Part shown: one piece after another, positions 49,836 through 60,223 of the stretch
Layout of the letters: the number at the start of each line of letters is the position of its first letter
Position numbering within the stretch: the stretch's first letter is position 1
Origin: Klenkia brasiliensis
Lineage (GTDB): Bacteria; Actinomycetota; Actinomycetes; Mycobacteriales; Geodermatophilaceae
Assembly (NCBI RefSeq): GCF_900100695.1
Contig: NZ_FNCF01000004.1
Coordinates: forward strand, 1 to 64,000
DNA length: 64,000 nt
Reading direction: 5' to 3'
Program-made: the position numbers and the translations under genes
Notes under the pieces: model-generated
Told to the model about the DNA's origin: nothing
Seen by the model: the letters and a program-made list of their open reading frames with translations, nothing else
The model's database searches: none

Positions 49836-50762
49836 GTGCTCGGTCAGGCCCTGCTCGTCGCGTCCCGCCGTCCCGGCCTCCGCCGCGCCGTCGTCGGCAC
49901 CCCGGTCACCCGCCGGGTGGTCGACCGGTTCGTCGCCGGCGAGCAGCTGCCCGACGCGCTGGCCGCCGTCCGGGCGCTGCAGTCCGACGGCATCGCCGTC
50001 ACCCTGGACCATTTGGGCGAGGACATCACCACCCGGGCCGAGGCGGTCGCCTCCCGCGACGCCTACCTGGCCCTGCTCGAGGGGCTGGCCCCGCTGCAGC
50101 TGGGCCCGGCCGCCGAGGTGTCGGTCAAGCTGTCGGCGTTCGGGCAGGCCCTGCCCGGCGGGCACGACACCGCCCTGGAACTGGTCCGCCCGGTCGCCGA
50201 GGCCGCCACCGCGCAGGGCACCACGGTGACCCTGGACATGGAGGACCACACCACGGTCGACTCCACCCTCGCGGTGCTGGCCGAGCTGCGCCGCGACCAC
50301 CCGGGCACCGGTGCCGTGCTGCAGTCGGCGCTGCACCGCACCGAGGCCGACGCCGCTGCCCTGGCCGTCGCCGGGTCCCGGGTGCGGCTGGTCAAGGGCG
50401 CCTACGCCGAGCCGCGCACCGTGGCCTTCACCGACAAGGCCGAGGTGGACGCCGCCTACCGCCGCTGCCTGGACGTGCTCTTCCGGGGCGACGGCTACCC
50501 GATGGCCGGCACGCACGACCCCGCGATGATCGCCCGGGTGCTGGAGCTCGTCGCCGAGACCGGCCGGTCGGCCGACAGCTACGAGTTCCAGCTGCTCTAC
50601 GGCATCCGCACCGGCGAGCAGCAGCGGCTGGCCCGCGAGGGGCACACCGTGCGGGCCTACGTGCCCTACGGCGCCGACTGGTACGGCTACTTCATGCGCC
50701 GCCTGGCCGAGCGCCCGGCCAACCTGCAGTTCTTCCTCCGCTCCCTCGTCACCACCTCCTGA
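49836..50762 (+). CDS. pruB: Proline dehydrogenase
   Basis: 308 residues from GTG 49836. Oxidises proline to pyrroline-5-carboxylate with FAD. The start VLGQALLVASRRPGLRRAVVGTPVTRRVVDRFVAG matches actinobacterial ProDH; CTGGAGG lies 6 bases before it. An in-frame GTG at 49779 is less likely, and TACGGT at 49801-49806 looks like the -10 box about 28 bases upstream of this start. Core motifs: TLDHLGED, VSVKLSAFG, RLVKGAYAEP and YEFQLLYGIR. The P5C dehydrogenase follows after 16 bases. Confidence 0.92.
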   Translation: MLGQALLVASRRPGLRRAVVGTPVTRRVVDRFVAGEQLPDALAAVRALQSDGIAVTLDHLGEDITTRAEAVASRDAYLALLEGLAPLQLGPAAEVSVKLSAFGQALPGGHDTALELVRPVAEAATAQGTTVTLDMEDHTTVDSTLAVLAELRRDHPGTGAVLQSALHRTEADAAALAVAGSRVRLVKGAYAEPRTVAFTDKAEVDAAYRRCLDVLFRGDGYPMAGTHDPAMIARVLELVAETGRSADSYEFQLLYGIRTGEQQRLAREGHTVRAYVPYGADWYGYFMRRLAERPANLQFFLRSLVTTS

Positions 50763-50778
50763 AAGGGCTGACTCTCCC

Positions 50779-52391
<1,613 letters not shown>

Positions 52392-52404
<13 letters not shown>

Positions 52405-52931
52405 CGCTCCGCCCGGAGCTCGGCCAGCAGGGCGTCCACCGTCTGCTGCGCCGAGCCCTGGCCGGAGTACGCGTGGCCGGGCTCGTCGTCGCCCAGCGGC
52501 TCGAGGGTGGCGAGCTGGCTGTCCAGCAGCGAGCCCGGCATGTAGTGGCCCCGCCGCCTGCGCAGCCGCTCGACCAGCACCTCGTGCGGGGTGTCGACGT
52601 GGGCGAACCAGACCGACGGGTGGCCCTCGACCAGCAGGTCCCGGTAGGACCGCTTCAGCGCCGAGCAGGTGATCACCAGGTCGGTGCCGGCGGCCTCGTG
52701 CTCGCCGACCCGGGCGGCGACCGCGCGCAGCCAGGGCCAGCGGTCGTCGTCGTCCAGCGGGGTGCCCGAGCGCATCTTCTCGACGTTGGCCGGCGGGTGC
52801 AGGTCGTCGCCCTCGACGAAGTCGCAGCCCAGCGCCCGCGCGATGCCCACCCCCACCGTGGACTTGCCGGTGCCCGACACGCCCATCACGACGACGGAGA
52901 CGGTGGTCGGCGGGGCATCGGGATCGGCCAT
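52392..52931 (-). CDS. gntK: Gluconokinase
   Basis: 179 residues from ATG 52931. P-loop GVSGTGKST (17-25); GDDLHPPANVEKMRSGTPLDDDDRWPWL is the gluconate pocket, and ITCSALKRSYRDLL and RRRGHYMPGSLLDSQLATLE are family marks. Makes 6-phosphogluconate, which Gnd (12621) can oxidise. A leaderless signature (TACGGT, 6 bases before ATG) is on this strand. The frame is open further upstream but not related. Confidence 0.95.
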
Positions 52932-52937
52932 GGCCCG

Positions 52938-52943
52938 ACCGTA
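52938..52943 (-). promoter_or_regulatory. Probable -10 box of leaderless gntK
   Basis: On the minus strand TACGGT is followed by 6 bases and ATG 52931. Confidence 0.5.
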
Positions 52944-52971
52944 TCGGCGGCAGGGCAGGATCGCGGGGGCG

Positions 52972-54150
52972 ATGGACGGGGTGGCGGAGCAGGAGACGGG
53001 GCAGCAGACGGGTCGGGGGACGGGGCCGGTGTGGCGGGTCCCCGCCGTCCGGGCGCTGCTGGCGGCGTCCCTGCTGGGGTTCACCAGCTACGCGGTGACG
53101 CTGGCCGCGCTGCCCTCCTACGCCGTCCGCGGGGGAGCAGGCGTGGCGGCCGCCGGCCTGGTGACCACCGTCTTCCTCGCCGCCACGGTGCTCACCCAGC
53201 TCGCGGTGCCCCGGCTGGTCGGCCGGGTCGGGCTGGGTCCGGTGCTGGCCGGCGGGCTGCTGGCCATCGGCGGGCCCGCGCCGCTGTACCTGCTCGGGGA
53301 CGGCGTCGGGTGGCTGTGCGCGGTGTCGGCGGTGCGCGGCACCGGCTTCGGCGTGCTGACCGTGCTGGGCGCCACCATCGCCGCCCGGGTGGTGCCGCCG
53401 TCCCGCCGCGGGGAGTCCCTGGGCCTCTACGGCCTGGCGCTGGGGCTGCCCACGCTGGCCGCGACGCCGGGCGGGGTGGCGCTGGTGCTCTCCGACCGGT
53501 TCCCGCTGGTGGTGGCCGTGGCCACGCTGCCGCTGCTGGGCCTGCTGGCGGTGCCCCGGCTGGTGCGGGCGGTGCCCCGCGCCGTGACCGCCCCGTCCGG
53601 GGACCCGGCGGGGCCGGCGGTGCGCGCGGCGGCCCCGCCGTCGGCGGTGCTGCTCGTGGTCACCCTCGCCGGCGCCGGGGTGGTCACCTTCCTGCCGATC
53701 GCCCGGCCGGACGGCGTCGTGGCCACCGTCGCGCTGCTGGTGTTCGGTGCCACCGGGGCGCTGTGCCGCTGGGCCGGCGGCGTGCTCACCGACCGGTACG
53801 GCACCCGGGTGCTGCTGCCGGCCGCCCTGCTGCTCGGCGTGCTGGGGCTGGTGCTGCTCGCGGTCGGGCTGGACGCCGACGCCGCGGTGTACGCCGGGGC
53901 CGCGGTCTTCGGGGTCGCCTACGGCGGGTCGCAGAACACCACGCTGGTGGTGGCGATGGCCCGGGCGGGGGAGCGGGGCACGACGACGGCCAGCGCGGTC
54001 TGGAACGCCGCCTTCGACGCCGGCACCGGGCTCGGGGCGCTCGCGGTCGGGGTGGTCGCGGCCGCGGTGGGGCTGGAGCTGTCCTACGCCGTGCTGGCCG
54101 GGCTGCTCGTGCTGGTGCTGCCGGTGGCGGTGCGGGTCACCCGTCGCTGA
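52972..54150 (+). CDS. MFS transporter
   Basis: 392 residues from ATG 52972, about twelve helices with a central loop (SGDPAGPAVRAAAPP). RGTGFGVLTVLGATIAARVVPPSRRGESLGLYGLALGL is the MFS helix 4-5 region, and GGVLTDRYGTRVLLP is the second-half G-x-x-x-D-R-x-G-x-R loop. Resembles drug or sugar efflux MFS proteins. Divergent from gntK with 40 bases between; a role in gluconate is not supported, since these are not GntP-type. Confidence 0.83.
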   Translation: MDGVAEQETGQQTGRGTGPVWRVPAVRALLAASLLGFTSYAVTLAALPSYAVRGGAGVAAAGLVTTVFLAATVLTQLAVPRLVGRVGLGPVLAGGLLAIGGPAPLYLLGDGVGWLCAVSAVRGTGFGVLTVLGATIAARVVPPSRRGESLGLYGLALGLPTLAATPGGVALVLSDRFPLVVAVATLPLLGLLAVPRLVRAVPRAVTAPSGDPAGPAVRAAAPPSAVLLVVTLAGAGVVTFLPIARPDGVVATVALLVFGATGALCRWAGGVLTDRYGTRVLLPAALLLGVLGLVLLAVGLDADAAVYAGAAVFGVAYGGSQNTTLVVAMARAGERGTTTASAVWNAAFDAGTGLGALAVGVVAAAVGLELSYAVLAGLLVLVLPVAVRVTRR

Positions 54151-54484
54151 GGGCGCGGGCCGCGGCGGTGGCCTGCATCTCCCGGACGAACTCCGCCTCG
54201 CGGGCCAGTGCGGCCAGCCAGGGGCGCAGCGCCACCGGGTCGCGGCGCGCGGCGTCGCGCTGGGCGGCCAGCCGCATGTGCCGGCCGGTGGCCTGGGCGC
54301 GCTGGGCGGGGGAGAGCTCGCGGGCGCCGCTGCGGGACACGGCGGTGAAGGCGGCGCCCAGGTAGGTGATCGAGGCCAGGTCGTCGGCGGTGGCGAGGAC
54401 GGCGTCGGCCTCGGCGCGGCGGCCCTGCGCCACCAGCTCCAGGTACTCCTCGGCCCTGCGGTGGCCCTGCTCGGCGGTGCTCAC
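54137..54484 (-). CDS. Small hypothetical helical protein
   Basis: 115 residues from GTG 54484. No membrane segment and no motif known to me. Highly helical and rich in Ala, Glu and Arg (HRRAEEYLELVAQGRRAEADAVL, REAEFVREMQATAAARA). Overlaps the MFS end by 14 bases. The longer reading from 54559 would run into the terminator hairpin and tRNA-Lys, so it is not favoured. Moderate confidence that it is a gene. Confidence 0.5.
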   Translation of the reverse strand: MSTAEQGHRRAEEYLELVAQGRRAEADAVLATADDLASITYLGAAFTAVSRSGARELSPAQRAQATGRHMRLAAQRDAARRDPVALRPWLAALAREAEFVREMQATAAARALSDG

Positions 54485-54513
54485 GGCGTCCTCCCGGGTG
54501 CGGACAGCAGAAC

Positions 54514-54538
54514 GGCCCCGTCCTGGGGGGACGGGGCC
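54514..54538 (-). terminator. Terminator downstream of tRNA-Lys
   Basis: GGCCCCGTCC (54514-54523) pairs with GGACGGGGCC (54529-54538) around a 5-base G-rich loop, 13 bases beyond the tRNA 3' end. Confidence 0.75.
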
Positions 54539-54551
54539 GGCTGGGTGGTGG

Positions 54552-54624
<73 letters not shown>

Positions 54625-54704
54625 GGTGTCGCTGCGCTGCGGCGACCCGAGGAACGGTACACGGGCCCTCCCGACCCCCGCGACCCGGGGTGGCGTGCGC
54701 TGCG

Positions 54705-54720
54705 TGACAGCGAATTGTCA
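54705..54720. promoter_or_regulatory. Palindrome upstream of the L,D-transpeptidase gene
   Basis: TGACA - GCGAAT - TGTCA, 62 bases before ATG 54782. AT-rich for this genome. It may be an operator or part of the promoter; the binding protein is unknown. Confidence 0.35.
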
Positions 54721-54781
54721 GCGGTCGGGGGCACACTGGCTGACGGACCCCGGTGCCACCGCGCCGGTCCTGGTGAGGGGG

Positions 54782-56101
54782 ATGTCGCACGTGGCTCTGC
54801 TGATCAACCGTCGTTCCGCGCTCGCGCTGGGCGCCACCGGTGTGCTGGTGGTGCTGGCCGGCTGCGGGCCCGATGCCACCGGCGGCGGGGCGAGCGCGGC
54901 GGGCACCACCGCCGCGGCCGACCCGGCCGTGGTCAGCCTGTCCGTCGCCGACGGCGCCACCGACGTGTCCCCGGCCACGCCGCTGCAGGCCACGGTGGTC
55001 GGCGGCTCGATCACCGACGTCACGGTCACCGACGGGGCCGGCACGCCGGTGCAGGGCACCCTGACCGAGGTCCCGGCCGCCGCGCCGGCAGCTCCCGCGG
55101 CGTCCTCCTCGTCCGCCACGTCGGCGTCGTCGTCCTCCGCGTCGGCCTCCGCGTCGGCGGCGCCGTCCTCCGGGTCGGCCGCCGCGGGCACCACCAGCGT
55201 CTGGACGCCCGCGGCGCCGCTGGCCTACGGCACCTCCTACACGGTCACCGCCACGGCGCAGAACGCCGACGGCGCGAGCAGCGACGCCAGCGGGTCGTTC
55301 ACCACGGTGGCGCCGGCCTCGGTCAGCACGCCCTCCATCGGCCCGCTCGACGGCACCACCGTGGGCGTCGGCATGCCGATCCGGGTCTTCTTCGACCAAC
55401 CGGTCACCAACAAGGCCGAGGTCGAGCGCAACCTGGTGGTCACCAGCTCCACGCCCACCGACGGCCGCTGGAGCTGGATGAGCGACACCGAGGTGCACTT
55501 CCGGCCCTCCACCTACTGGCCGGCCAACACGCAGGTCACGGTCGACGCGAACCTGTACGGCGTCGACCTCGGCGACGGCGTGTGGGGCGAGAAGAACCGC
55601 ACGGTCTCCTTCACGGTCGGCGACAAGCACGTGTCGGTCGCCGACGCGGGGTCGCACACCCTCACCGTGTACTCCGGCGACCAGGTCGTGCAGACCTACC
55701 CGATGAGCGCCGGCAGCAACGCCAACCCGACCCGCAACGGGGCGCACGTGGTGCTGGAGAAGTTCGCCGACATCACCATGGACTCCTCCACCTTCGGCCT
55801 GGCCGTGGACGCCCCGGGCGGTTACCGCACCGACGTCAAGTACGCGACCCGCATCTCCAACAACGGCGAGTTCGTGCACGCCGCGCCGTGGTCGGTGGGG
55901 CAGCAGGGCTCCTCGAACGTCTCGCACGGCTGCATCAACCTGTCCACCGACCGGGCGCAGTGGTTCTACGACTTCTCCCAGCCCGGCGACGTGGTCGAGG
56001 TCGTGAACTCGATCGGCCCGACGCTGTCGCGCGCCGACGGCGACATCTACGACTGGGCCATCCCGTGGGACCAGTGGGTGGCCGGCAGCGCACTCAGCTG
56101 A
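54782..56101 (+). CDS. L,D-transpeptidase lipoprotein (LdtMt2-like)
   Basis: 439 residues from ATG 54782 (GAGGGGG just before). Lipoprotein signal: NRRSALALGATGVLVVLAGC, lipobox Cys at C28. Two Ig-like domains (about 45-155 and 180-280), then the YkuD catalytic domain with SHGCINLS (H382, C384) and the upstream EFVHAAPW. Makes 3-3 cross-links in peptidoglycan outside the membrane. The domain order is that of LdtMt2 (Rv2518c), which in M. tuberculosis is near orn (Rv2511), as here. The first Ig domain contains a Ser/Ala-rich insert (about 108-137). Confidence 0.93.
   Translation: MSHVALLINRRSALALGATGVLVVLAGCGPDATGGGASAAGTTAAADPAVVSLSVADGATDVSPATPLQATVVGGSITDVTVTDGAGTPVQGTLTEVPAAAPAAPAASSSSATSASSSSASASASAAPSSGSAAAGTTSVWTPAAPLAYGTSYTVTATAQNADGASSDASGSFTTVAPASVSTPSIGPLDGTTVGVGMPIRVFFDQPVTNKAEVERNLVVTSSTPTDGRWSWMSDTEVHFRPSTYWPANTQVTVDANLYGVDLGDGVWGEKNRTVSFTVGDKHVSVADAGSHTLTVYSGDQVVQTYPMSAGSNANPTRNGAHVVLEKFADITMDSSTFGLAVDAPGGYRTDVKYATRISNNGEFVHAAPWSVGQQGSSNVSHGCINLSTDRAQWFYDFSQPGDVVEVVNSIGPTLSRADGDIYDWAIPWDQWVAGSALS
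55107..55190 (+). repeat. Ser/Ala-rich low-complexity insert in the Ldt gene
   Basis: Imperfect repeats of TCG/TCC and GCG/GCC codons (SSSSATSASSSSASASAS...) break the first Ig domain. The run can change length in frame and may be a target for replication slippage. Confidence 0.7.
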
Positions 56102-56111
56102 CCCCGGCACG

Positions 56112-56150
56112 GCAGAGGCCCCCGATCCGGTGCGGATCGGGGGCCTCTGC
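56112..56150. terminator. Strong bidirectional terminator between ldt and tRNA-His
   Basis: Exact 18-base arms (56112-56129 and 56133-56150, starting GCAGAGGCCC) around the loop GTG. It follows the Ldt stop by 10 bases and the tRNA-His 3' end by 9 on the other strand. Confidence 0.88.
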
Positions 56151-56158
56151 GCGTGTGG

Positions 56159-56231
56159 GGTGAGTGACGGGACTCGAACCCGCGACATCCAGGATCACAA
56201 CCTGGCGCTCTACCAGCTGAGCTACACCCAC
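56159..56231 (-). tRNA. tRNA-His (anticodon GUG)
   Basis: Acceptor GTGGGTG pairs with CACTCAC (one G-T). The base before position 1 is G and the discriminator is C, the G-1:C73 pair expected for tRNA-His. Anticodon stem CCAGG/CCTGG with loop TTGTGAT (GUG). T arm GCGGG-TTCGAGT-CCCGT. Position next to orn matches M. tuberculosis. Confidence 0.96.
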
Positions 56232-56276
56232 CGTCGGCCCGCACGGGGCGGGCCGTCGAGAAGCGTACCGGAGCCC

Positions 56277-56921
56277 TCAGCTGCCCTGCGGAGGGGCCAG
56301 CAGGGGCGCGTACACGTCGGTGGCCGCCGCGGCCGCCGCCTGGGCCTGCTCGGTGGTCGGGCCCGGGGCCGGCACGAAGACCGCACCGCGGTAGTACGCC
56401 AGCTCCCGGATGGACTCCAGGATGTCGGCCAGCGCGCGGTGCGCCAGGCCCTTGGGTGGCTGGTTGAAGTAGACCCGGGGGAACCAGCGGCGGGCCAGCT
56501 CCTTGACCGAGGAGACGTCGACCATCCGGTAGTGCAGGTGGTCGTCCAGCGTCGGCATGTCGCGGGCCAGGAAGCCGCGGTCGGTGCCGATCGAGTTGCC
56601 GCACAGCGGGGCGGTGCGCCGCTCGGGCACGAACCGCTTGACGTAGGCCAGCACCTGCTCCTCGGCCTCGGCCAGCGTCACGGTGGACGCCCGCACCGCC
56701 TCGGTGAGCCCGGACTTGGCGTGCATCGCGACGACCACGTCGGCCATCCCGGCCAGGGCCTCGTCGTCGGCGTGGATGATCACGTCCAGCCCGGGGTCGA
56801 GCACGTTCAGCTCGGAGTCGGTGACCACGACGGCGATCTCGATCAGCTTGTCGCTGCCCAGGTCCAGCCCGGTCATCTCGCAGTCGATCCAGACCAGGTT
56901 GTGCGCTCCGTTGCCTGCCAC
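56277..56921 (-). CDS. orn: Oligoribonuclease
   Basis: 214 residues from GTG 56921. DEDDh exonuclease that degrades 2-5 base RNAs and pGpG. D13 and E15 ([12 protein letters not shown]), D in [16 protein letters not shown] and D in [18 protein letters not shown]. It finishes the breakdown of pGpG made by EAL enzymes (one is at 23604). About 20 residues of Ala/Pro-rich tail extend past the usual end. The frame is open upstream but similarity starts here. Confidence 0.95.
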   Translation of the reverse strand: MAGNGAHNLVWIDCEMTGLDLGSDKLIEIAVVVTDSELNVLDPGLDVIIHADDEALAGMADVVVAMHAKSGLTEAVRASTVTLAEAEEQVLAYVKRFVPERRTAPLCGNSIGTDRGFLARDMPTLDDHLHYRMVDVSSVKELARRWFPRVYFNQPPKGLAHRALADILESIRELAYYRGAVFVPAPGPTTEQAQAAAAAATDVYAPLLAPPQGS

Positions 56922-57057
56922 GGGAGGCGACAGTACGCACCCGTCCCGCAGCGGCCGCGCCCTTACGGCAGAAGTCCGCCGCGCGCCACTCGAAGGTGCT
57001 GACCCCGGCCCCCCAGGTCGATACGCTGCTGGCTCGCCTGCCGCAGGAGCCGCTCCC

Positions 57058-58248
57058 ATGACCCTGGACACCCGCACGGTCGACGTCCCCCGTCCTGCCC
57101 CCGCCTCGGTGCGTGCCGCCCTGCGGCACCCGGTGGCCGCGCTGCGCTGGCTGTGGGCGTACGCCATGACCCCGGGGCGTCCGGGCCGCGCGACCAGCGA
57201 GACCGAGCTGCGCTGGCTCTACGGCGGCTGGCTGCTGGCCTTCGCGCTGAAGATGCTCGGGTCGTCGTGGGACGTCTCCTGGCACTTCAAGTGGCTGCGC
57301 GACGACCTGGCGCCCCCGCACCTGCTCAACTCCGCCGGCACCGTGCTGGTCGTCGCCCTCGTCGTGGTGCACAGCTACTCCGGCCGCGGGGTCGACCGGC
57401 GGGCGCTGCGCTGGATGCAGGTGGGGACGGCGACCTTCCTGCTCGCGGTGCCGATCGACATCGTCAACCACCGCATCAACGGGCTGGACATCACCAGCTG
57501 GAGCCCCAGCCACATGCTGCTGTACGTCGGCACCGCGATCATGCTGGCCGGTGCGCTGCGCGGCTGGTGGCTGCACGCGGCGCCGGGGCGGGTGGGCGCC
57601 GCCGTCCACCTGGGCCTGTGGTTCTTCTTCCTGGAGAACGTCCTGTTCCCCAACCAGCACCAGGAGTACGGCGTCCTGTCCCTGGCCGACTACCAGGCCG
57701 GGCACACCACCGCCGAGCCCCAGCTGCTGGACTTCGCCGCGGCGCAGGGGCAGTCGCCGACCAGCTTCATGCTCCCGGTGCCGTCGTGGGTGCACCCGGC
57801 GTGGCTGATCTGCGCCGGGCTGCTGACCCTGGTCGTGGCCCGGAAGGTCACCGGCTACCGCTGGACGGCGACCCTGCTCACCGCCGCCTACCTCGGCTAC
57901 CGCGCGGTGACCTGGGGCCTGCTGGTCGCCACCGGGTTCCCGCCCTCGGTGCTGCCGGTGATGCTGCTGGCCGGCGCGGTGCTGGTGGACCTCGCCGTGC
58001 GGTGGCGGGTGCCGGGCTGGGCCGCCGGCGTGCCGGTCGCCGCCGCGGTCTTCCTGGCCGCCTTCGTCCAGGAGTTCGTCGCCGTCATCCCGCCGTGGGA
58101 CTGGCACGTGGCCCCGTTCGTCTGGCTGGGCTTCGCCGTGCTGTGGGCCGTCGTCGACCGCATCGCGGCGTCCCGGTGGTGGGCCCGCTGGCGCACCGCG
58201 TCGGTGGCCGACGTCCCGGTGGCCGCAGGCGGCGCGTCCGCACCGTGA
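57058..58248 (+). CDS. Uncharacterised polytopic membrane protein with conserved-looking His
   Basis: 396 residues, eight or nine predicted helices. I do not recognise the family. Notable are [32 protein letters not shown] and [11 protein letters not shown], where His, Trp and Asp sit in or next to helices and could bind metal or heme; HQEYGVLS and PWDWHVAPF are similar. ATG 57058 with CAGGAG 8 bases before it; TACGCT about 30 bases upstream may be the -10 box. Divergent from orn. Alternative ideas such as a copper or heme transport role are speculation. Confidence 0.7.
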   Translation: MTLDTRTVDVPRPAPASVRAALRHPVAALRWLWAYAMTPGRPGRATSETELRWLYGGWLLAFALKMLGSSWDVSWHFKWLRDDLAPPHLLNSAGTVLVVALVVVHSYSGRGVDRRALRWMQVGTATFLLAVPIDIVNHRINGLDITSWSPSHMLLYVGTAIMLAGALRGWWLHAAPGRVGAAVHLGLWFFFLENVLFPNQHQEYGVLSLADYQAGHTTAEPQLLDFAAAQGQSPTSFMLPVPSWVHPAWLICAGLLTLVVARKVTGYRWTATLLTAAYLGYRAVTWGLLVATGFPPSVLPVMLLAGAVLVDLAVRWRVPGWAAGVPVAAAVFLAAFVQEFVAVIPPWDWHVAPFVWLGFAVLWAVVDRIAASRWWARWRTASVADVPVAAGGASAP

Positions 58249-58274
58249 GTCCCGGGCCCACCGCGCCGATGTCG

Positions 58275-58280
58275 TAACGT
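58275..58280 (+). promoter_or_regulatory. Probable -10 box for a leaderless message beginning at 58288
   Basis: TAACGT, 7 bases before an ATG that opens a 16-residue frame ahead of the next gene. Confidence 0.45.
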
Positions 58281-58287
58281 CGGGGCG

Positions 58288-58338
58288 ATGACCGAGATGC
58301 GCGCGACCCGGGGGCAGGGCGGCGCAGCGCAGTGCTGA
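58288..58338 (+). CDS. Possible leaderless 16-residue uORF coupled to the next gene
   Basis: ATG 58288 to TGA 58338 encodes MTEMRATRGQGGAAQC. It has a leaderless promoter signature and its stop overlaps the GTG 58332 of the next gene by 7 bases, which itself has no clear ribosome site. The uORF may load ribosomes for it. Too short to test by codon use. Confidence 0.35.
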   Translation: MTEMRATRGQGGAAQC

Positions 58339-60167
58339 TCCTGACGCCCTCCGGGCTCGAGACCCCCGCCGAGCGCGCGTTCTTCGCCGAGCTGGCCAGC
58401 TGGGACACCGGCGGCTCCGTCCGCGGGGCGCTGGTGGCCTCCCTGGCGCTGTCGGACGGCCCGATGGACCGCCGCATCTGCGACGCGGTCGTGCTGGTCC
58501 CCGAGGGCGTCGCGGTGGTCCGCGTGGTCGAGGTCGTGCGGCAGTCCGGGGTGGTCACCGTGCTGCCCGAGGGGTCCTGGACCATCGGTCCCGGGGCCGG
58601 CCCCGGCGACGTGCTGCGCCTGGCCGGGGGCGGCTCCACGCCGCTGGACGGCCTGATGCGGGCCGGCATGGAGGCCGCCACCCGGCTGCGCCGGGCCGGG
58701 CTCGAGCCCGGGCGCATCGCGCGGCTGACGGTGCTGCACGGCGAGCTGACCGGCCTGGTGCCCGCCGACGGCGACCTCGGCGAGGGTGACCAGGTCGCGC
58801 TGCTGGAGTCCCGCTCCCTGCTGCTGGGCATCGCCCGCGCCGCCCGCTACGCCGGAACCGGGAACCCCCGGCTGTGGACCACCGCCGACGTCCGGGCCGC
58901 GCTGGAGGCGCTCGGCGTCGCCGGCCGCAGCCCCGCCGTGGAGGAGCTCAACGGCGAGGGCTTCCCCTACTCGCCCTACGTGCTGCGCCGGCGCGAGCTC
59001 ATCGCCCCGGCGGGCTTCGCCGACCAGCCCAGCGCCCACCCGGCGGGCCCGACCGCCACCCCACCGGCTCCCCGCACCGACTGGCCCGCCACGGGTCCGG
59101 GGTCCTCGGGTGCGCCCGTCGGGTCCCCGCGCGGCCCGCTCGTGGACCCGGCGGCGGCCGCGGCCCTCGCGGCGGCCGCGGCGGCGCAGCAGGCGCCCGC
59201 ACCCCGCGCCGGGGGGGACACCGTCTCGCTGCTGGGCGGCGCGGCCCCCACCGGCCAGCCGTCCGCGCCGGAGGCCCCGCCGTCCCGGCCCGAGGCCCCG
59301 CCGTCCCGGCCCGAGGCCCCCTCCCGACCCGAGCCGGCGTGGCACGAGACCCAGGCCATCGTCCCGCGGCCGGCGCCCGCGGCCGAGGCCCCGCCGCTCC
59401 ACCAGGCCCCGGCGCAGCCCGACGAGACCGGCGGCATCGGCGGGATCTTCGCCGCCCCGGCGCACACCGGCGACGTGGCCGGGCCGCCGTCCTGGACCCC
59501 GCCACCCGGGCCTCCCGGCGACCCGCAGCGTCCCCGGCGGTCGCGGCGCGGCCTGCTGGTGGTGCTGGCGGCCGTCGTCCTGGTGGTGCTGCTCGGACTG
59601 GGCGGTCTGTGGCTGACCGGCCGCGGCTCCGAGGACGGCGGGACCGGGGACGCCGCGCCGACGTCCTCGGCCGCCCCCACCAGCACCGGCCCGACCACGC
59701 CGGCCGCGCAGCCGGTGGGCACGGTGCAGACCGTCGGCGGCACGGACTACACCCTGCAGGTCGTCGAGTACGACACCACCTGCCGTGACCACGCCTACGG
59801 CGCGATCAGCGGGTTCTTCGGCACGACGGACTGCCTCGGGCTCTCCCGCGCTCTGTGGTCGGCCGACGTGGACGGCGTGCCGGCGGTCGTGTCGGTGTCC
59901 CGGGTGACCATGCCCGACGCCGCCCGCGCCACCGCCCTGCTCTCGCTCACCGACGTCTCGGGCACCGGCAACGTCTCCGACCTGCTCCGCGAGGGCGCCC
60001 GCTACCCCGGCGGCCCCGAGGAGCTGCGCAGTGCCGACTACGCCAGCACCACCGAGGACGACGTGGCGGTCATCGTGGAGACGTCGTGGGTTGGCCAGGC
60101 CGGCGCCCCGGCCGGGCTGCAGCAGCTGGCCGACGACGGCCTGGAGCTCGTCGCGACCCAGGACTGA
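58332..60167 (+). CDS. Membrane-anchored protein with Pro-rich cytoplasmic linker, unknown function
   Basis: 611 residues. Residues 1-235 form a compact N-terminal region (LILTPSGLETPAERAFFAELASWDTGGSVRGALVASLALSDGP) that may be a nuclease- or NERD-like fold, but I see no catalytic motif. Then about 180 residues of Pro/Ala-rich linker with a 7-residue repeat EAPPSRP. One helix (GLLVVLAAVVLVVLLGLGGLWL, about 416-438) crosses the membrane. The outer domain (470-611) has a Cys pair in CRDHAYGAISGFFGTTDC. Possibly a sensor linking outside to inside. GTG 58332. Confidence 0.72.
   Translation: MLILTPSGLETPAERAFFAELASWDTGGSVRGALVASLALSDGPMDRRICDAVVLVPEGVAVVRVVEVVRQSGVVTVLPEGSWTIGPGAGPGDVLRLAGGGSTPLDGLMRAGMEAATRLRRAGLEPGRIARLTVLHGELTGLVPADGDLGEGDQVALLESRSLLLGIARAARYAGTGNPRLWTTADVRAALEALGVAGRSPAVEELNGEGFPYSPYVLRRRELIAPAGFADQPSAHPAGPTATPPAPRTDWPATGPGSSGAPVGSPRGPLVDPAAAAALAAAAAAQQAPAPRAGGDTVSLLGGAAPTGQPSAPEAPPSRPEAPPSRPEAPSRPEPAWHETQAIVPRPAPAAEAPPLHQAPAQPDETGGIGGIFAAPAHTGDVAGPPSWTPPPGPPGDPQRPRRSRRGLLVVLAAVVLVVLLGLGGLWLTGRGSEDGGTGDAAPTSSAAPTSTGPTTPAAQPVGTVQTVGGTDYTLQVVEYDTTCRDHAYGAISGFFGTTDCLGLSRALWSADVDGVPAVVSVSRVTMPDAARATALLSLTDVSGTGNVSDLLREGARYPGGPEELRSADYASTTEDDVAVIVETSWVGQAGAPAGLQQLADDGLELVATQD
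59271..59330 (+). repeat. 21-bp tandem repeat coding for EAPPSRP
   Basis: Two exact copies (59271-59291, 59292-59312) and a shortened third (59313-59330) that drops one codon. Lies in the Pro-rich linker of the membrane-anchored protein. Confidence 0.85.
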
Positions 60168-60176
60168 CCGCGCGGG

Positions 60177-60193
60177 GACCGGGTAGCCCGGTC
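60177..60193. terminator. Short hairpin after the membrane-anchored protein gene
   Basis: GACCGGG and CCCGGTC around TAG, 10 bases after the stop. Short, with no T-run, so a weak candidate. Confidence 0.3.
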
Positions 60194-60223
60194 GGGTCCA
60201 CGACCTGAGCAGGAAGGCCCCCC

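Noticed and set aside
58249-58338. A frameshift joining the 58288 ATG frame to the gene at 58332
   Set aside because: The GTG frame alone gives a complete product and the short frame has its own stop; a sequencing error cannot be excluded but is not needed.
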